NCBI GenBank assembly: GCA_006384855.1
Contig: VCJN01000202.1
Span: 114,942-178,941 of the forward strand
DNA: 64,000 nt
Direction of reading: 5' to 3'
From: Tetraselmis striata
Taxonomy: Eukaryota > Chlorophyta > Chlorodendrophyceae > Chlorodendrales > Chlorodendraceae
Shown: one piece after another, positions 53,629 through 62,975 of the stretch
Layout of the letters: every line of letters begins with the position of its first letter
How positions within the stretch are numbered: position 1 is the stretch's first letter
Program-made: the position numbers and the translations under genes
Notes under the pieces: generated by a model
The model's input: the letters and a program-made list of their open reading frames with translations, nothing else
Told to the model about the DNA's origin: nothing
Databases searched by the model: none

Positions 53629-53893
53629 TTGTGGCCGTACCAGTAATAATACGCGTGAAGTATCGGTACAGCAGTATGACTGTACGAGTACAGGTACAGT
53701 TACTTGGCCATAATATCGGCGTCGCAGCAGGTTTTGTGGTGGTCCTGGGTAGTCGCATAGGCGTAACCCTAACATTCCCACCCCTCTGAAAAATCCAGAA
53801 CGAGACCAACTGGAAAGTGTTTGTTCGCGTCGCCGAAGGCCTGGCGCATATGTCGGTTGGCGGTGGAAGCGTGATATAGCAACAGCAACATCA

Positions 53894-54944
53894 TCAGTAG
53901 GTGTCAGCGCTCTGGGATGGACTGTCTCTGGAATCAAAACGCGACGGGTGGCGCGCTCGGATGGTAGCGTAGTTCTTTGAGCGTAGTGTGTCTTGCGGAT
54001 GTCGACTGAAGCCGTGTAGCGCCTCGACACGTCGCATCGCACTGTATGGCCCCCAACTGTCGTGACTTGCGTCGTAGTTAAGCCAACGCACCAAAAAGAC
54101 AAGGCAGAGTCCCCGCCTGAACAGGTCCTTGCGGCGCTCAATAGAGAAGTCGAGCACGCGTTCAACGACGAACTCGTCGACGGGGGGCTCCACGCTGAAC
54201 GGGACTACATCGGGTTGTGCGTTTGGGTTGACGCACGGCGCAGTCGACTGATGCGAAACACGTTGTGGCAGTCGAACATTGGCGGGAGGCGTAAACGTCG
54301 ATACACCTTGTTGGAGATCTTGGCCGTGACCGGATAGGGGCCAAAATAGCGCTGTCGGAACTTGTGTGTCGGCTGGTTGCGTATATGCAGGTGCTCCGTC
54401 GAGAGCCAGACTTTGTCTCCTTCTGCAGACTAAACATGATTGGTTTTGCGGTCGGCATAGACCTTTTGATATTCATCAGCAAGCTTCAATTGCTCAGAAA
54501 TCAGCGAGTGAATACCCTGAATATTTGCAACTGTGTTGTGTGCATCTTGGTTGGCAGTAGCAATCAGATCAAGTTGTGTCAGTGGCAACATGCCATAAAT
54601 TGCTTCAAAAGGGGCATAATGTGTTGCTGAATATGGACTGAAATGTTGTAAGAAAATCCAGCAAGAGCCAAATGACTTAACCACGAGTCATGTTGCTTGT
54701 GAACAAACGCACGTAATATTTGCTCAATAGTTCTGTGGGTGCGTTCAGTTTGACCGTCCGTCTGCGGGTGGAAAGCGCTGGAAATTTTTAGATCAGTTTG
54801 CAAAGCTGTAAACAATGAATTCCAGAACGCTGAAGTGAACATGGGATCTCTGTCAGAGATGATACATCCGCTGAGGCCATGGTGCCTTAAATATTGTCCA
54901 AATATAATCTGGCCAACTGTGTCGCATCGATCGTAATATTGCAT
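53894..54944 (-). pseudogene. integrase and chromodomain remnant of the second copy
   Basis: 54944-54579 holds the integrase core with ISDRDPMFTSAFWNS and HPQTDGQTERTHRTIEQI, then drifts. 54193-53894 holds the chromodomain (ERVLDFSIERRKDLF, LVFLVRWLNYDASHDSW). Several frameshifts separate them. The ORF at 53158-54165 runs into LTR and miniature-element sequence and is not a real gene. Confidence 0.85.
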
Positions 54945-55354
54945 GGCACAAAATGTGATTGTTTGGTGAATGTATCAACAAACGTAGCAATAGCATCATA
55001 GCCATCCACCTCGGGCAAGTTGGTTTCATTAGCCTGTGGGTTGACTGCCATGTATGATGAAATTTCATGTAACCATAGGGCATGGCGTCTGCCTAGTCCT
55101 TCTTGTGTGGGAAAATGCCTCAATGTGGCATGGTCATGTAGAACTGTAATACGGCAACTGCCTTCCAAATAGCAGCGCCATTCTTTCAGGGCACATACCA
55201 CACCCAATAGCTCTTGGTCATAGGTGGGATGTAATAGCAATAAGTCATGATCAGACTTGCTGGTAGCAAAACATTTTTCTGTCACCATACATGACTGATG
55301 GGACCTCTTGGCTTGTTGTGGTGTATATTCCTTACCTTGCTGCTCAGCCAGCAT
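54887..55354 (-). pseudogene. deletion-fusion ORF: protease leader / RNase H / integrase
   Basis: A single 155-residue frame joins three separated pieces of the parent pol: the protease leader up to DHDLLLLHPT, then RNase H from YDQELLGVV to MAVNPQ, then integrase from TNLPEVDGYDAIATF. Protease catalytic residues, all of RT and the integrase zinc domain are gone. The two junctions keep frame. The first lies at a shared CCCACCTATGAC-like sequence, consistent with microhomology-mediated deletion or template switching. Confidence 0.85.
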
Positions 55355-55425
55355 GGTTTTGAGTTATTCAGTGGTTACGCCATCATTAATTGCTTGGGCT
55401 GAACGACCGTCCCTCTGCAATATAG

Positions 55426-56079
55426 TCAGCCAGCAAGGTAGACATCGACATACCACTCAGTGGGTCCCATAGGTTCAGTATCACTTGCTGGACTGGGTGT
55501 GGGAAACAAATATGTTCCATGCGGGTAGCTGTGAATTTTCTTATATTTTGAAAGCAGCGGTTTCCAGGATTTTCCAAGTTGTAAGGACCATCTAGGCATG
55601 ACAATAATAGCTCTTCTGTCAAAAGGTGACTTGTCTTTGCATCTCAAAACGTTGCAAGATAGGCAGGGCTGTGGCATCATGCACTGGATTGATGAACACA
55701 GCTTTACCTTTGATGTCATGTTGCAGGGATGTTTTTCAGCACGGCAATAATCTGAACAGACAGCATCATATGCTGGGGCACAGGCATCAAAAGTGACTGG
55801 ACCATAGGCATAATACAGTCTCTTGAATTCTGCTTGGTCGAACACAACATAGTCAGTTGGACATGCATTTGGTTTTGCATATTTGTCAGTTTCAGTGTCA
55901 TTCTTTCGACTGTTGTTTTTGGTACGCATTCTGCGCACTCGAGATCTTTTTTGCATGATAGTCAGTTTTGCATGCAGTCTAGCATGTTTCTTTTTGTCTT
56001 TGACTTTTTGTCGACATTTTCTCTGCACCCTGCCTCGTCCTCGATGTCGGCAACGAGGTGTGAATGAGTACATGAGCAC
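55426..56079 (-). pseudogene. methyltransferase-like domain of the second copy
   Basis: Homologous to 9344-10345: VTFDACAPAYDAVCSDY, IIVMPRWSLQLGKSW and KKIHSYPHGTYLFPTP are retained. A local frameshift garbles the segment that in the other frame still encodes INPVHD. The ORF ends at a TGA after WYVDVYLAG. Confidence 0.8.
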
Positions 56080-56371
56080 CCATGAGCTTCATGCTCAGCA
56101 ACGCATGTTGCGAGTCGGAGGGGTTCAGTACCGCGGGAGCGCAATGCTCAGCTATATCGACATATGCATCCTCGATCTCATGCAGGGGCTGATCGGGGAG
56201 TTTGGCAGTACATGCATTTTCGCATGGACTCGCATGCTTTTTTTGCATGGACTTCATCTGAGTCGATTTTTCCGACTTGCTTGGCTAGCTTGTTAGCTGG
56301 CAGTGCATGCATTTTTTGCATGGACTTTATCTGAGTCGAGACAATCTCGTTGGCGTGGTTAGCCACCTTCT

Positions 56372-57067
56372 TTACCTCGGCTCTCTCTCGTGCTTGGGAA
56401 TCGCCTGCAAAATACGTTGCACTTGCAAATACTCAGGTACAGCGAACGGTTCATTATGCAACAATGCAATTGCGGCTTGTAGCTTGCGCTGCAAGTCGAC
56501 ACAACAGGTAGCCATTGTTGGGTCGCTCGGCTTGACGCAGATGTCACGCGGGTAGTCTCCAACGGTTGTCTGAATGCCGTTGGGGAAAGCTGCCTTGAAG
56601 AAAGCTTGTTTCCAATCGTGATAGTAGTCTCCGACGGTTGTCTGAATGCCGTTGGGGAAAACTGCCTTGAAGAAAGCTTGTTTCCAGTCGTGATAGATGG
56701 TGAAGTGAGTCTGGACCTCGCAGCCCATGACAATGTGAACCTGGAGCTCATGGCTGTTGAGCACCAGCTGGTGGGTGTGAGCCGCAATAGAATCGGGCTT
56801 GAACTGCTGGCGACCGAGCCATGCTTCCATCTCAGGAACCCAAAGCTTGTTTCGGTCGGAAATATCCTTGTCGACGTTCTCCAGAAAGGCCTTATTGACT
56901 ACCGGGAAGTGGTGAACGTCGGCGAGCTTGTGAGAGATGTTCTGGGATGGCGCCAAAACGCGGGCTTCCCGCTTCTGCTTTCCGACAATCTGACGCATAG
57001 ACTGTTCGGCGGGTGGACCACCGCGAGGGTAACCGGCTTGACGGGCGCTCCGGTAGTGAGATGCCAT
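56372..57067 (-). pseudogene. gag remnant of the second copy with internal duplication
   Basis: Homologous to the Gag at 10346-11395 from the start (MASHYRSARQAGYPRGG) to the region before the zinc knuckle, which is deleted. Contains a 24-residue tandem repeat (HDWKQAFFKA.FPNGIQTTV twice). Confidence 0.85.
56553..56696. repeat. 72-bp tandem duplication in gag
   Basis: Units 56553-56624 and 56625-56696 differ at three positions that I can see. The first chromovirus copy has one unit. Length 72 keeps frame. Confidence 0.93.
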
Positions 57068-57204
57068 AGCGACACACGGCCCGGATAAAGGCCAAAGGGT
57101 TCAGAATCGCTACCGGGATTCGGCAGAACCATCGAAACCGCGAATGTATCGTCGTGCGTGCGAGAGCAGGTCGCTGTAGGTCAACAGCTGGGGATGGATC
57201 GTAA

Positions 57205-57220
57205 CATCAAGCCGAAACCA
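57205..57220 (-). other. primer-binding site of the second copy
   Basis: On the - strand, TGGTTTCGGCTTGATG lies one base inside the 5' LTR, one difference from 11533-11548. Confidence 0.75.
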
Positions 57221-57225
57221 GTGTA

Positions 57226-57271
57226 AGTACTCTTAGCAATACTTACACTGGTAAGTACTGCTAAGAGTACT
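57226..57271. repeat. 21-bp near-perfect hairpin at the LTR end
   Basis: Arms 57226-57246 and 57251-57271 are reverse complements with one mismatch, around the 4-nt loop ACTG. Probably an inverted duplication of the LTR terminus; absent from the first copy. Confidence 0.9.
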
Positions 57272-57486
57272 TGGTGAAACATGGCTCTACTCGTAGCGTT
57301 TGGCGAATTGAGTTGATTGCAGAATGTAATCTGTTACAATATATGCCGGTGGCATTGCATTTATATCTATCTTGTGGCGGTGTGACTCAGTTACGCGGAC
57401 ATACAGCTAGTATCCTGATAAATATTGAGTTATAGCGCGTACCATGTACTGTATGTTACAAGGAATATTACTGGCGTCTGGTTGTG

Positions 57487-57708
57487 TGTGAGGATAGATC
57501 CTATATCCTCTCTAGCCCTAATCACCATAGCACAATAGGCGCGTAGCACGCGCCCGTCAGATGACGGGCTGCCCCCGCGCCCTGCCGGCCACATCGCGCC
57601 GCCTGATATATCAGGCACGGCGCTTGACGGCATGTAATCAGATCATACTCCACCATCACCATAGCGGAATAGCACTGCAGCTCACCACCACGCGCACTTT
57701 CCCTCACA
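57487..57708 (-). mobile_element. solo LTR (222 bp) of the second gypsy family
   Basis: Starts TGTGAGGAT and ends CCCTCACA as written on the + strand, and is flanked by TTGTG on both sides (57482-57486 and 57709-57713). The reverse complement of the LTR at 62483-62658 matches it in order (TGTGAGGATA, CCTAATCA, CCATAGCACA, GGCGCGTAG, CTGATATATCAG). It is the product of LTR-LTR recombination or a fragment insertion. Confidence 0.9.
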
Positions 57709-57738
57709 TTGTGGCCGTGCCAGTAATAATACGCGTGG

Positions 57739-60358
57739 GGCCAGACATCATACCTGTGATTCGCCTCCCCCGACCCCCTGCCTCTGGCTGTGGCGTGGCC
57801 GGTGGGGGTTCAGCACCGTGGGGCGTCCTCTGGCCCCTCCATGCCCCTCTGCTAGGGGGTCTCCCGTGGGGGTCGCGGTCCCGGCGGGGGCGGCGGCGGT
57901 GGTGGGCGCGATGGCGCGGGTGCAGTCGTCGACGCCCGGCGGGGGCGTTGAATGGCAATTCCGGTGTTGCGATGGCGGCTGCGGACGCACCTACCGGCGG
58001 CCAGCCCCCTTGTGCACGCACTTGAACCACGGGATGGAGTCCGACGACCCGGAGGTAGCTGCCATGCACCTCGCCTACGCTACGACTTTCGACCCTTCTG
58101 TGTATCTGCGGTGCGTCCCACGAGACGGCTGCCCGCGCTCGGGCCACCACGTGTTCCATGGCGCGCAAGCGGCGGCCCGTGCCGCCACCTGCCAGTTCTA
58201 CAGCCCCCCTCCTCCCACGGCTCCGCCCCCCGGTGTGGCTCTCCCGGCGTCGGCAGCTGGCGTGCGGGCGCTGCAGCGCCAGCACGCGCCGGCTCTTGCC
58301 TCAGCCGCTCATGATGCCGCTCTCGCGGCCACCGCTCGGTGGTGCGCTACCAGCGATGTCTACCGCAAGATGCCCCGTACGCCGCTGCGGGGCACGGCTG
58401 TCGGCGTCTGTCCCGCAGCTCGGCATGTCCTCTTCCCCCTGCTAGACCGTACGCTGGCCTATGCTGACCGCTTCCCTCCTACCGACGACCGGTCGTACGG
58501 GGCCGAAGGCGCTGTCTGCGTATTTGCGGGGCTACTACTGCGACCCTACCCATCGAGCAGCCCCGCAGTTGTGCGGAAATTGGCGGAGCGGCGAGTGCGG
58601 CTGTGGGAGGCAGGGGATGCTGTGCGCGCCGGCTTCTCGGTGTGCGGGATGCAGCAATTGTGGCGCGAATCGCGGGATGGCAGCGAGTTACATAATTACC
58701 AGATGGAGGCGGGTGAGCTGCCGACGACCACATCTCGGAGTGCCCGCCGACGGAAGCGCCGGCGATCTGCGAGGGCGCGGGCGGCTGCTGCTGAGGCTGC
58801 GGAAGGGGGCGCCGATGCTGCGGCTGATGGGGTGCCGCCGGCGGTGGTGGATGCTCACCGCCGGGCGGCGAAACTCACCGATGTGCAGGAGCTGCGCCGC
58901 GCTCGCCAGGCGCTGGACACTGCTGACCTCGGCATGGTGTCTGACGCCGCTGCGGCGCTCCCTGCCCTCGATGCCCTCCATCCGCCTCATGCTGCCACCA
59001 GCCCGGAGTACTCTCCCCCGGAAGAACCGCCGGATCTGCAACGGGCGCCGCCGTCGTGGGGCGACAATGCGGATGAGGTTATGCGGTGGGGGGAGGACCA
59101 GCGGCGGGTTCTGCGTCGTGCACCCCGCCTTTCCGCAGGGCATGTGGACTGGTGGCGTTGGGAGCACATCAGGGACCTAGACGTACCTTCATGGCGCCTG
59201 TGGGTGAACCGCTGCCTGGCGGGGCGGTGCCACTCGCGCACTGCGGCTTTCTTGGCGAGTGGCTCCGTCTTTGCGCTCCACAAGGACGACCACGCCGCGC
59301 GCGAGGAGCGGGAAAAGAGCGGCGAGCCGCTGCGAGTACGCCCGCTCGGCGTCGGCTCCGTGCTGGTGCGCCTGGCCTCCGCCCACGCTCTGGGGCAAGT
59401 GGGTGCGGATGCGCGGGAGGTCATGGGCCCGGTGCAACGCAGCTTTCAGTCGGGAGCTGGCTGTGAGACGGCGTATATGAGCATGCGGTGGCGCTGCAAC
59501 TTTTCGGCGGGCGTTGGTACTGGTGGGAAAGGACTACTACTCCTGGATATTCGGAATGCCTTCAATGAGGTATCCCGGGGTGCGATACTTTACGGCTTGC
59601 TTCAGCACCCGCGGCTACATGGCCTGATCCCTTTTTTCCAGATGTTGTACGATCGCCCTAGCGACCTGACTGTACTACTACGCGACGGATGATCCCGGTA
59701 CTTTGCGCGCCACCCTACAGTCTCGTACGGGTGTACGCCAGGGTGATGTCCTGGCCCCGCTATACTTCTGCCTCGCTATCGCGGGCCCAGTGCAAGCGGT
59801 TGTGGCTCGTACCGCCGCTGATACTTTTTGCCAGAGTTTTGCGGATGATTGCGGCGCGGCCACTGCCGCGGCCCACGTTCCGCGCGTTTTCGACGAGTAC
59901 TGCACGGAGCTTTCCAAAGTCGGACTGGTGGTACAGGACAGTAAGACGCGGTACGCTCGTCACCCCGGCGACAGCGAGTCCGAGTTGCGGACAGTACGGG
60001 AGAAGTTGGCCCCGGGAGGATTTCGGATCCCGGCCGATGATCCTGTCCAGGATGGCGCCGTGTACCTGGGTGCTCCTGGGTGATCCTATTAGCCATTACC
60101 CCGAGTGGATGACCGGCGCGTTGGGGCGGCGCCGGGAGGCCCACGCCACACTGTTGGAGCGCATCGCCTCCTTTGGCACGTCGGGATACGGCTGCCACCA
60201 TGGGGCCATGCGGTTGCTGGTCGTATGCGCGGTGCGGCAGACTGGCTTCCTCAGCCGCATGATGCCGCCGTCGGAGCTGGACCCTTTCTTGGAGGCCGTG
60301 GACGCCGCCAACATTTCGGCTGCGTTTTCGCTGCTTGGTCTGGACGCTTGCGACCAGT
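57739..60358 (+). mobile_element. LINE, second copy, 5' end present, 3' end lost
   Basis: From about 59182 onward it matches the LINE at 2432-5474 base for base with few differences, on the opposite strand. It adds 1.4 kb of 5' sequence missing there. Homology stops abruptly at about 60358 within the coding region, so the endonuclease part is absent. It inserted into, or was recombined with, the chromovirus 5' LTR. Confidence 0.9.
57818..60358 (+). pseudogene. LINE ORF with N-terminal zinc fingers, frameshifted in RT
   Basis: Start is either the ATG at 57818 or the ATG at about 57911. Early in the protein FRCCDGGCGRTYRRPAPLC with THLNHG and then CVPRDGCPRSGHHVF form Cys/His clusters like the N-terminal fingers of R2-type LINEs. 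A basic Arg-rich stretch (RSARRRKRRRSARARAA) follows. The RT begins near 59205. A 4-nt insertion at about 59668 (ACTG, relative to the other copy) breaks the frame just after MLYDRPSDL. The FADD box continues in the next frame, and a second shift occurs near 60070. Ends without the Cys/His and endonuclease regions. Confidence 0.88.
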
Positions 60359-60664
60359 GTTATGTACTCTACACTGCTGTACTTTGTACTGTGGGAGCCG
60401 ACGAAGGAGCGAAGAACTGGCGACTGAGGCGGACGAGAACGAGTACAAGCCAAGCGAAGTACGAGTATGAGCATTGCGAGTGCGAGTACAAGTGAAGGCG
60501 AAGTACTGGTACGAGGACGACGAGGCGACAGTACGAGCGACTACAAGGCGACTAGTAGTGCAGGACAGTATTACGAGTACCCACATGGGGTGCGAGTAAC
60601 CTGTATGTACCTGCGTACCAGCAGCGGCGATTGTCGTACGCTATGGTGTCACCTGCTAGAGGAT
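60359..60664. other. GA/GTAC-rich sequence without gene
   Basis: Unrelated to the LINE. Repeated GACGAG, GAGTAC and GTACTGG steps; open frames are compositional. Confidence 0.5.
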
Positions 60665-61266
60665 GATGATACAGTGACTATACCGATATAATGAATACCG
60701 ATATAGTGAACATACCGATATAGTGAACGGGGGGGGGGGGGGGGGGGGACGGATTCTTAACACCGGGAAAAATCCCTATGTATATACCCCTATAATAAAC
60801 TTACCAATATAATAAACTTACCGCTATAGTGAACGGGGGGGGGGGGGGGGACACAATGCCCCAAACTATACCGATATAGTAAACTTCTCTACATAACGGC
60901 AGTGTTGCCGACGCCGAACCCGGCCGTTGGCGTGTTCCGATAGCCGGTACCGTTCCAGTACGGGCGCAGAGGCCTCTACAGCCACTCGGCGGCGGCGGCG
61001 GCACACTGCGGCACATTGCGCCCACCGCCACTCAACTGCCCCACCGCGTCTGTCGCCATCGCCACCTTAGAAAGCCATGTAAAGTAATCAAGAACTCTTG
61101 AAACACAAATCCAGAGTCACATGTTGCCTTGCATGGGCACAGACTGCTACAGTGAACGGGGTCACCGTTACAATAAACAATAGTACCGATTTAGTAAACC
61201 GTTTACTATAGAGGTCGGGTGGGCCTGCTTATAATGAACACCGATATAGTGAACATACCGATATAG
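60665..61266. repeat. degenerate satellite with ACCGATATAGTGAAC units and G runs
   Basis: Units of the type ATACCGATATAGTGAAC recur at about 60670-60728, 60790-60834, 60862-60885 and 61180-61266, in variable spacing and partly inverted. G runs follow two of them (60729-60748 and 60835-60850). The TATAGTGAAC motif recalls ends of pogo-like transposons, but no complete element is seen. Confidence 0.7.
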
Positions 61267-61285
61267 CTGTCTCTTATACACATCT
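61267..61285. other. Tn5 (Nextera) mosaic-end sequence, probable assembly artefact
   Basis: CTGTCTCTTATACACATCT is identical over 19 of 19 bases to the mosaic end used in Tn5-based library preparation. It joins a satellite unit on its left to GAGCGGA and a G run on its right. A natural Tn5 end in an algal repeat is very unlikely. The left and right flanks may not be contiguous in the genome. Confidence 0.9.
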
Positions 61286-61292
61286 GAGCGGA

Positions 61293-61307
61293 GGGGGGGG
61301 GGGGGGG
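61293..61307. repeat. poly-G run (15 nt)
   Basis: Directly follows the adapter-like sequence. Confidence 0.95.
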
Positions 61308-61644
61308 ACGCAATGTTTATTATATCGGTATAGTCACTGTACCAAGCGTGAGATGGAGCGCTGCCTTAGTGGAGTGTTAGTAGTAGGTACTAAAGCCTAC
61401 TAGAACCATCTAGAACGGTATAGCATTTGCTATAGCAATAGTAGAGAAATATTATATCACTGTGCTGCGGACAGACGAAGGTGCTAGCAACCTGTCTGTA
61501 GTTAGTTGCGTGTTACTAAAATAGCGACGGGCCGCGGGTTAGGACCGCACACGTCGATTTTAGTAGAAGTCTAATAGTTAGACGCAGCACAGGTGGCGGA
61601 AATTGGATCGGTACACAGCGCACGGAATGACGGAAACCCGCGAC

Positions 61645-61652
61645 TATAAATA
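61645..61652 (+). promoter_or_regulatory. TATA-box-like sequence
   Basis: TATAAATA followed by GG in a GC-rich context, about 150 bp upstream of the ATG at 61805. It could belong to a gene or to an unrecognised LTR promoter. Confidence 0.35.
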
Positions 61653-61804
61653 GGCCGGCTAAACCACCGCCGGGCGAGTCACCCAGGTTACCGGCATTCC
61701 GGTATGGTAAGAATCCCTTTTCCCAACTCTCCGCTCATTATTCCTGGCCGTGTGGAATAACGATCCAATGGGCCCTCGACTCAGCTCCTGCTTTAGGAGT
61801 ATCT

Positions 61805-62041
61805 ATGGCTAGACGACCATTCGGCCTAAGTCCTAAGGGGGCTGTAACACTTGGTTTCGGAGCGGTGACCGGAGCACATAGTTCCGGATTCCACAAGAGA
61901 AGCGGCATCGCGACGAGAGCGAGAGGCGAGATAGGGATAGAAGACTTCAGATGTCAAGGATCCTATGTCGGGGACGCCCACCAAGGATGCGCACCGGCTT
62001 TGATAGATGAAGTCAAGTTCGACGTGGCGAGAACGATGTAG
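61805..62041 (+). CDS. small unrecognised ORF (78 residues)
   Basis: Starts MARRPFGLSPKGAVTLGFG and is basic and Gly-rich. No domain recognised. The only support is the upstream TATA-like box and its length; it may be a chance frame. Confidence 0.25.
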   Translation: MARRPFGLSPKGAVTLGFGAVTGAHSSGFHKRSGIATRARGEIGIEDFRCQGSYVGDAHQGCAPALIDEVKFDVARTM

Positions 62042-62482
62042 CGACGATGAGGAGGATGCGACAACGAGCGAGCGAAATTATGAACTAGCGAAGGGACGAA
62101 GATTGCGAGTACCAAGGAGCAGCCGAACGTTCGATCTGAGATGTGTAACGATGACGCTGCAAGCTGCGAAGCCATGAGGGCGGAGCAACGTGCGACTCGC
62201 GACCCCAGCTACAGTTCCGACGACGCGAGTTGGCGATGGCGCGACATCAACCAGAACCGACCTGTACCAGCCGTTATCGGCACAGTAGCGACTACTGGTA
62301 ACGAGCTGGTATAGCGAACAAGAAGAACCGCAGATTTTTTTCTGCGATGAAGAATGAACCTGCCACACGAAAATCGAACTGAGAAGAAGAAGAAGACAGA
62401 ACAGCTGTGGTTACCGGTACAACCATGAGGTGCTTGTGAGGGAATGCGCTTATGGTGGCAAGAGTCTGTGCTACTCCAAGGT

Positions 62483-62658
62483 TGTGAGGGTGAGAATGTT
62501 ATGATTACAGTCCGGCAGGGCGCCGCGCTGATATATCAGCGGGCGCAGTGCGGACGACAGGGCGCAGGCGCAGCCACTACAAGTGGCGCGCGCGCTACGC
62601 GCCTTAATGTGTGCTATGGTTGATTAGGGTTAGTGAGGGTATAGGATATATCCTCACA
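62483..62658 (-). repeat. 3' LTR (176 bp) of the second gypsy family
   Basis: On the - strand it starts TGTGAGGATATATCC after the PPT and ends CCCTCACA. The solo LTR at 57487-57708 is a diverged, longer relative. Confidence 0.88.
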
Positions 62659-62672
62659 TTCCACCCCGCTCT
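62659..62672 (-). other. polypurine tract
   Basis: AGAGCGGGGTGGAA on the - strand, directly before the LTR TG; close to the AGAGGGGTGGGAA tract of the first family. Confidence 0.85.
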
Positions 62673-62693
62673 AATGAATCTGAGCCAGCAGAT

Positions 62694-62975
62694 TCACGGT
62701 GGAAACCTTTGCGGGTGGCTCGCCTTAGCAGCAAGATATGCTGGTGAGGTCGAGATATGTTTATATCGTTCTGACAGCATATAATGCTGCATCAACGGTG
62801 AATACCGCATCGTTTCATAGGGCATCCAGTCATCTCCAGTTGCTGGAAAATTATGGAACCTCACTTTGAACAGCAAGGCCTTTGCCCTTCGCATATAGTC
62901 GTGGGTACAGTGCCAATTTACAGTCAGTGATGTCCGCAATGATTGGGTCATCAGTTCTGCGTGTCTGTCTGCCAA
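62694..62975 (-). pseudogene. chromodomain-like C-terminus of the second-family integrase
   Basis: LLFKVRFHNFPATGDDWMPY resembles the core of an integrase chromodomain, with the aromatic W and acidic residues in place. It lies +1 relative to the integrase frame (shift near 62940), so a single-base indel probably separates them. Continues to a stop 20 nt from the PPT. Confidence 0.7.

Larger units (their letters stand above)
52934..53774 (-). repeat. 3' LTR of the second chromovirus copy, with nested insertions
   Basis: LTR sequence is recognisable at 52934-52973, 53047-53226 and 53629-53774. Between these lie four miniature elements and a block of unrelated sequence (53300-53486) that includes a G-rich tract and a B-box-like GGGTTCGACCCC. 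Confidence 0.88.
52934..57738 (-). mobile_element. second chromovirus copy, internally deleted and disrupted
   Basis: Same family and orientation as 2213-11900. The 3' LTR is 52934-53774, swollen by insertions. The 5' LTR begins at 57222 and is cut at 57738 by the LINE. Homologous PPT (53775-53787), integrase-chromodomain, gag and methyltransferase-like segments are present. Protease, most of RT-RNase H and part of integrase are deleted. The frame is broken in many places. It is clearly older than the first copy. Confidence 0.92.
57222..57738 (-). repeat. 5' LTR of the second copy, interrupted and truncated
   Basis: LTR parts are 57222-57486 and 57709-57738. A solo LTR of another family separates them and the LINE begins at 57739. 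The rest of the LTR is not found beyond the LINE. Confidence 0.85.
61308..62482. other. spacer with TATA-like box and one small ORF
   Basis: Mostly short GA/CGA-rich frames. It contains TATAAATA at 61645-61652 and an ORF at 61805-62041, listed separately. No LTR or transposase is recognised. Confidence 0.45.

Noticed and set aside
53158..54165. 335-residue - strand ORF
   Set aside because: It runs through chromodomain tail, PPT, LTR and four miniature elements; only its first part is former coding sequence.
2432..60358. The two opposite-strand LINEs as one inverted segmental duplication
   Set aside because: The - strand copy has its own 12-bp target duplication and 5' truncation, so it is an independent insertion.
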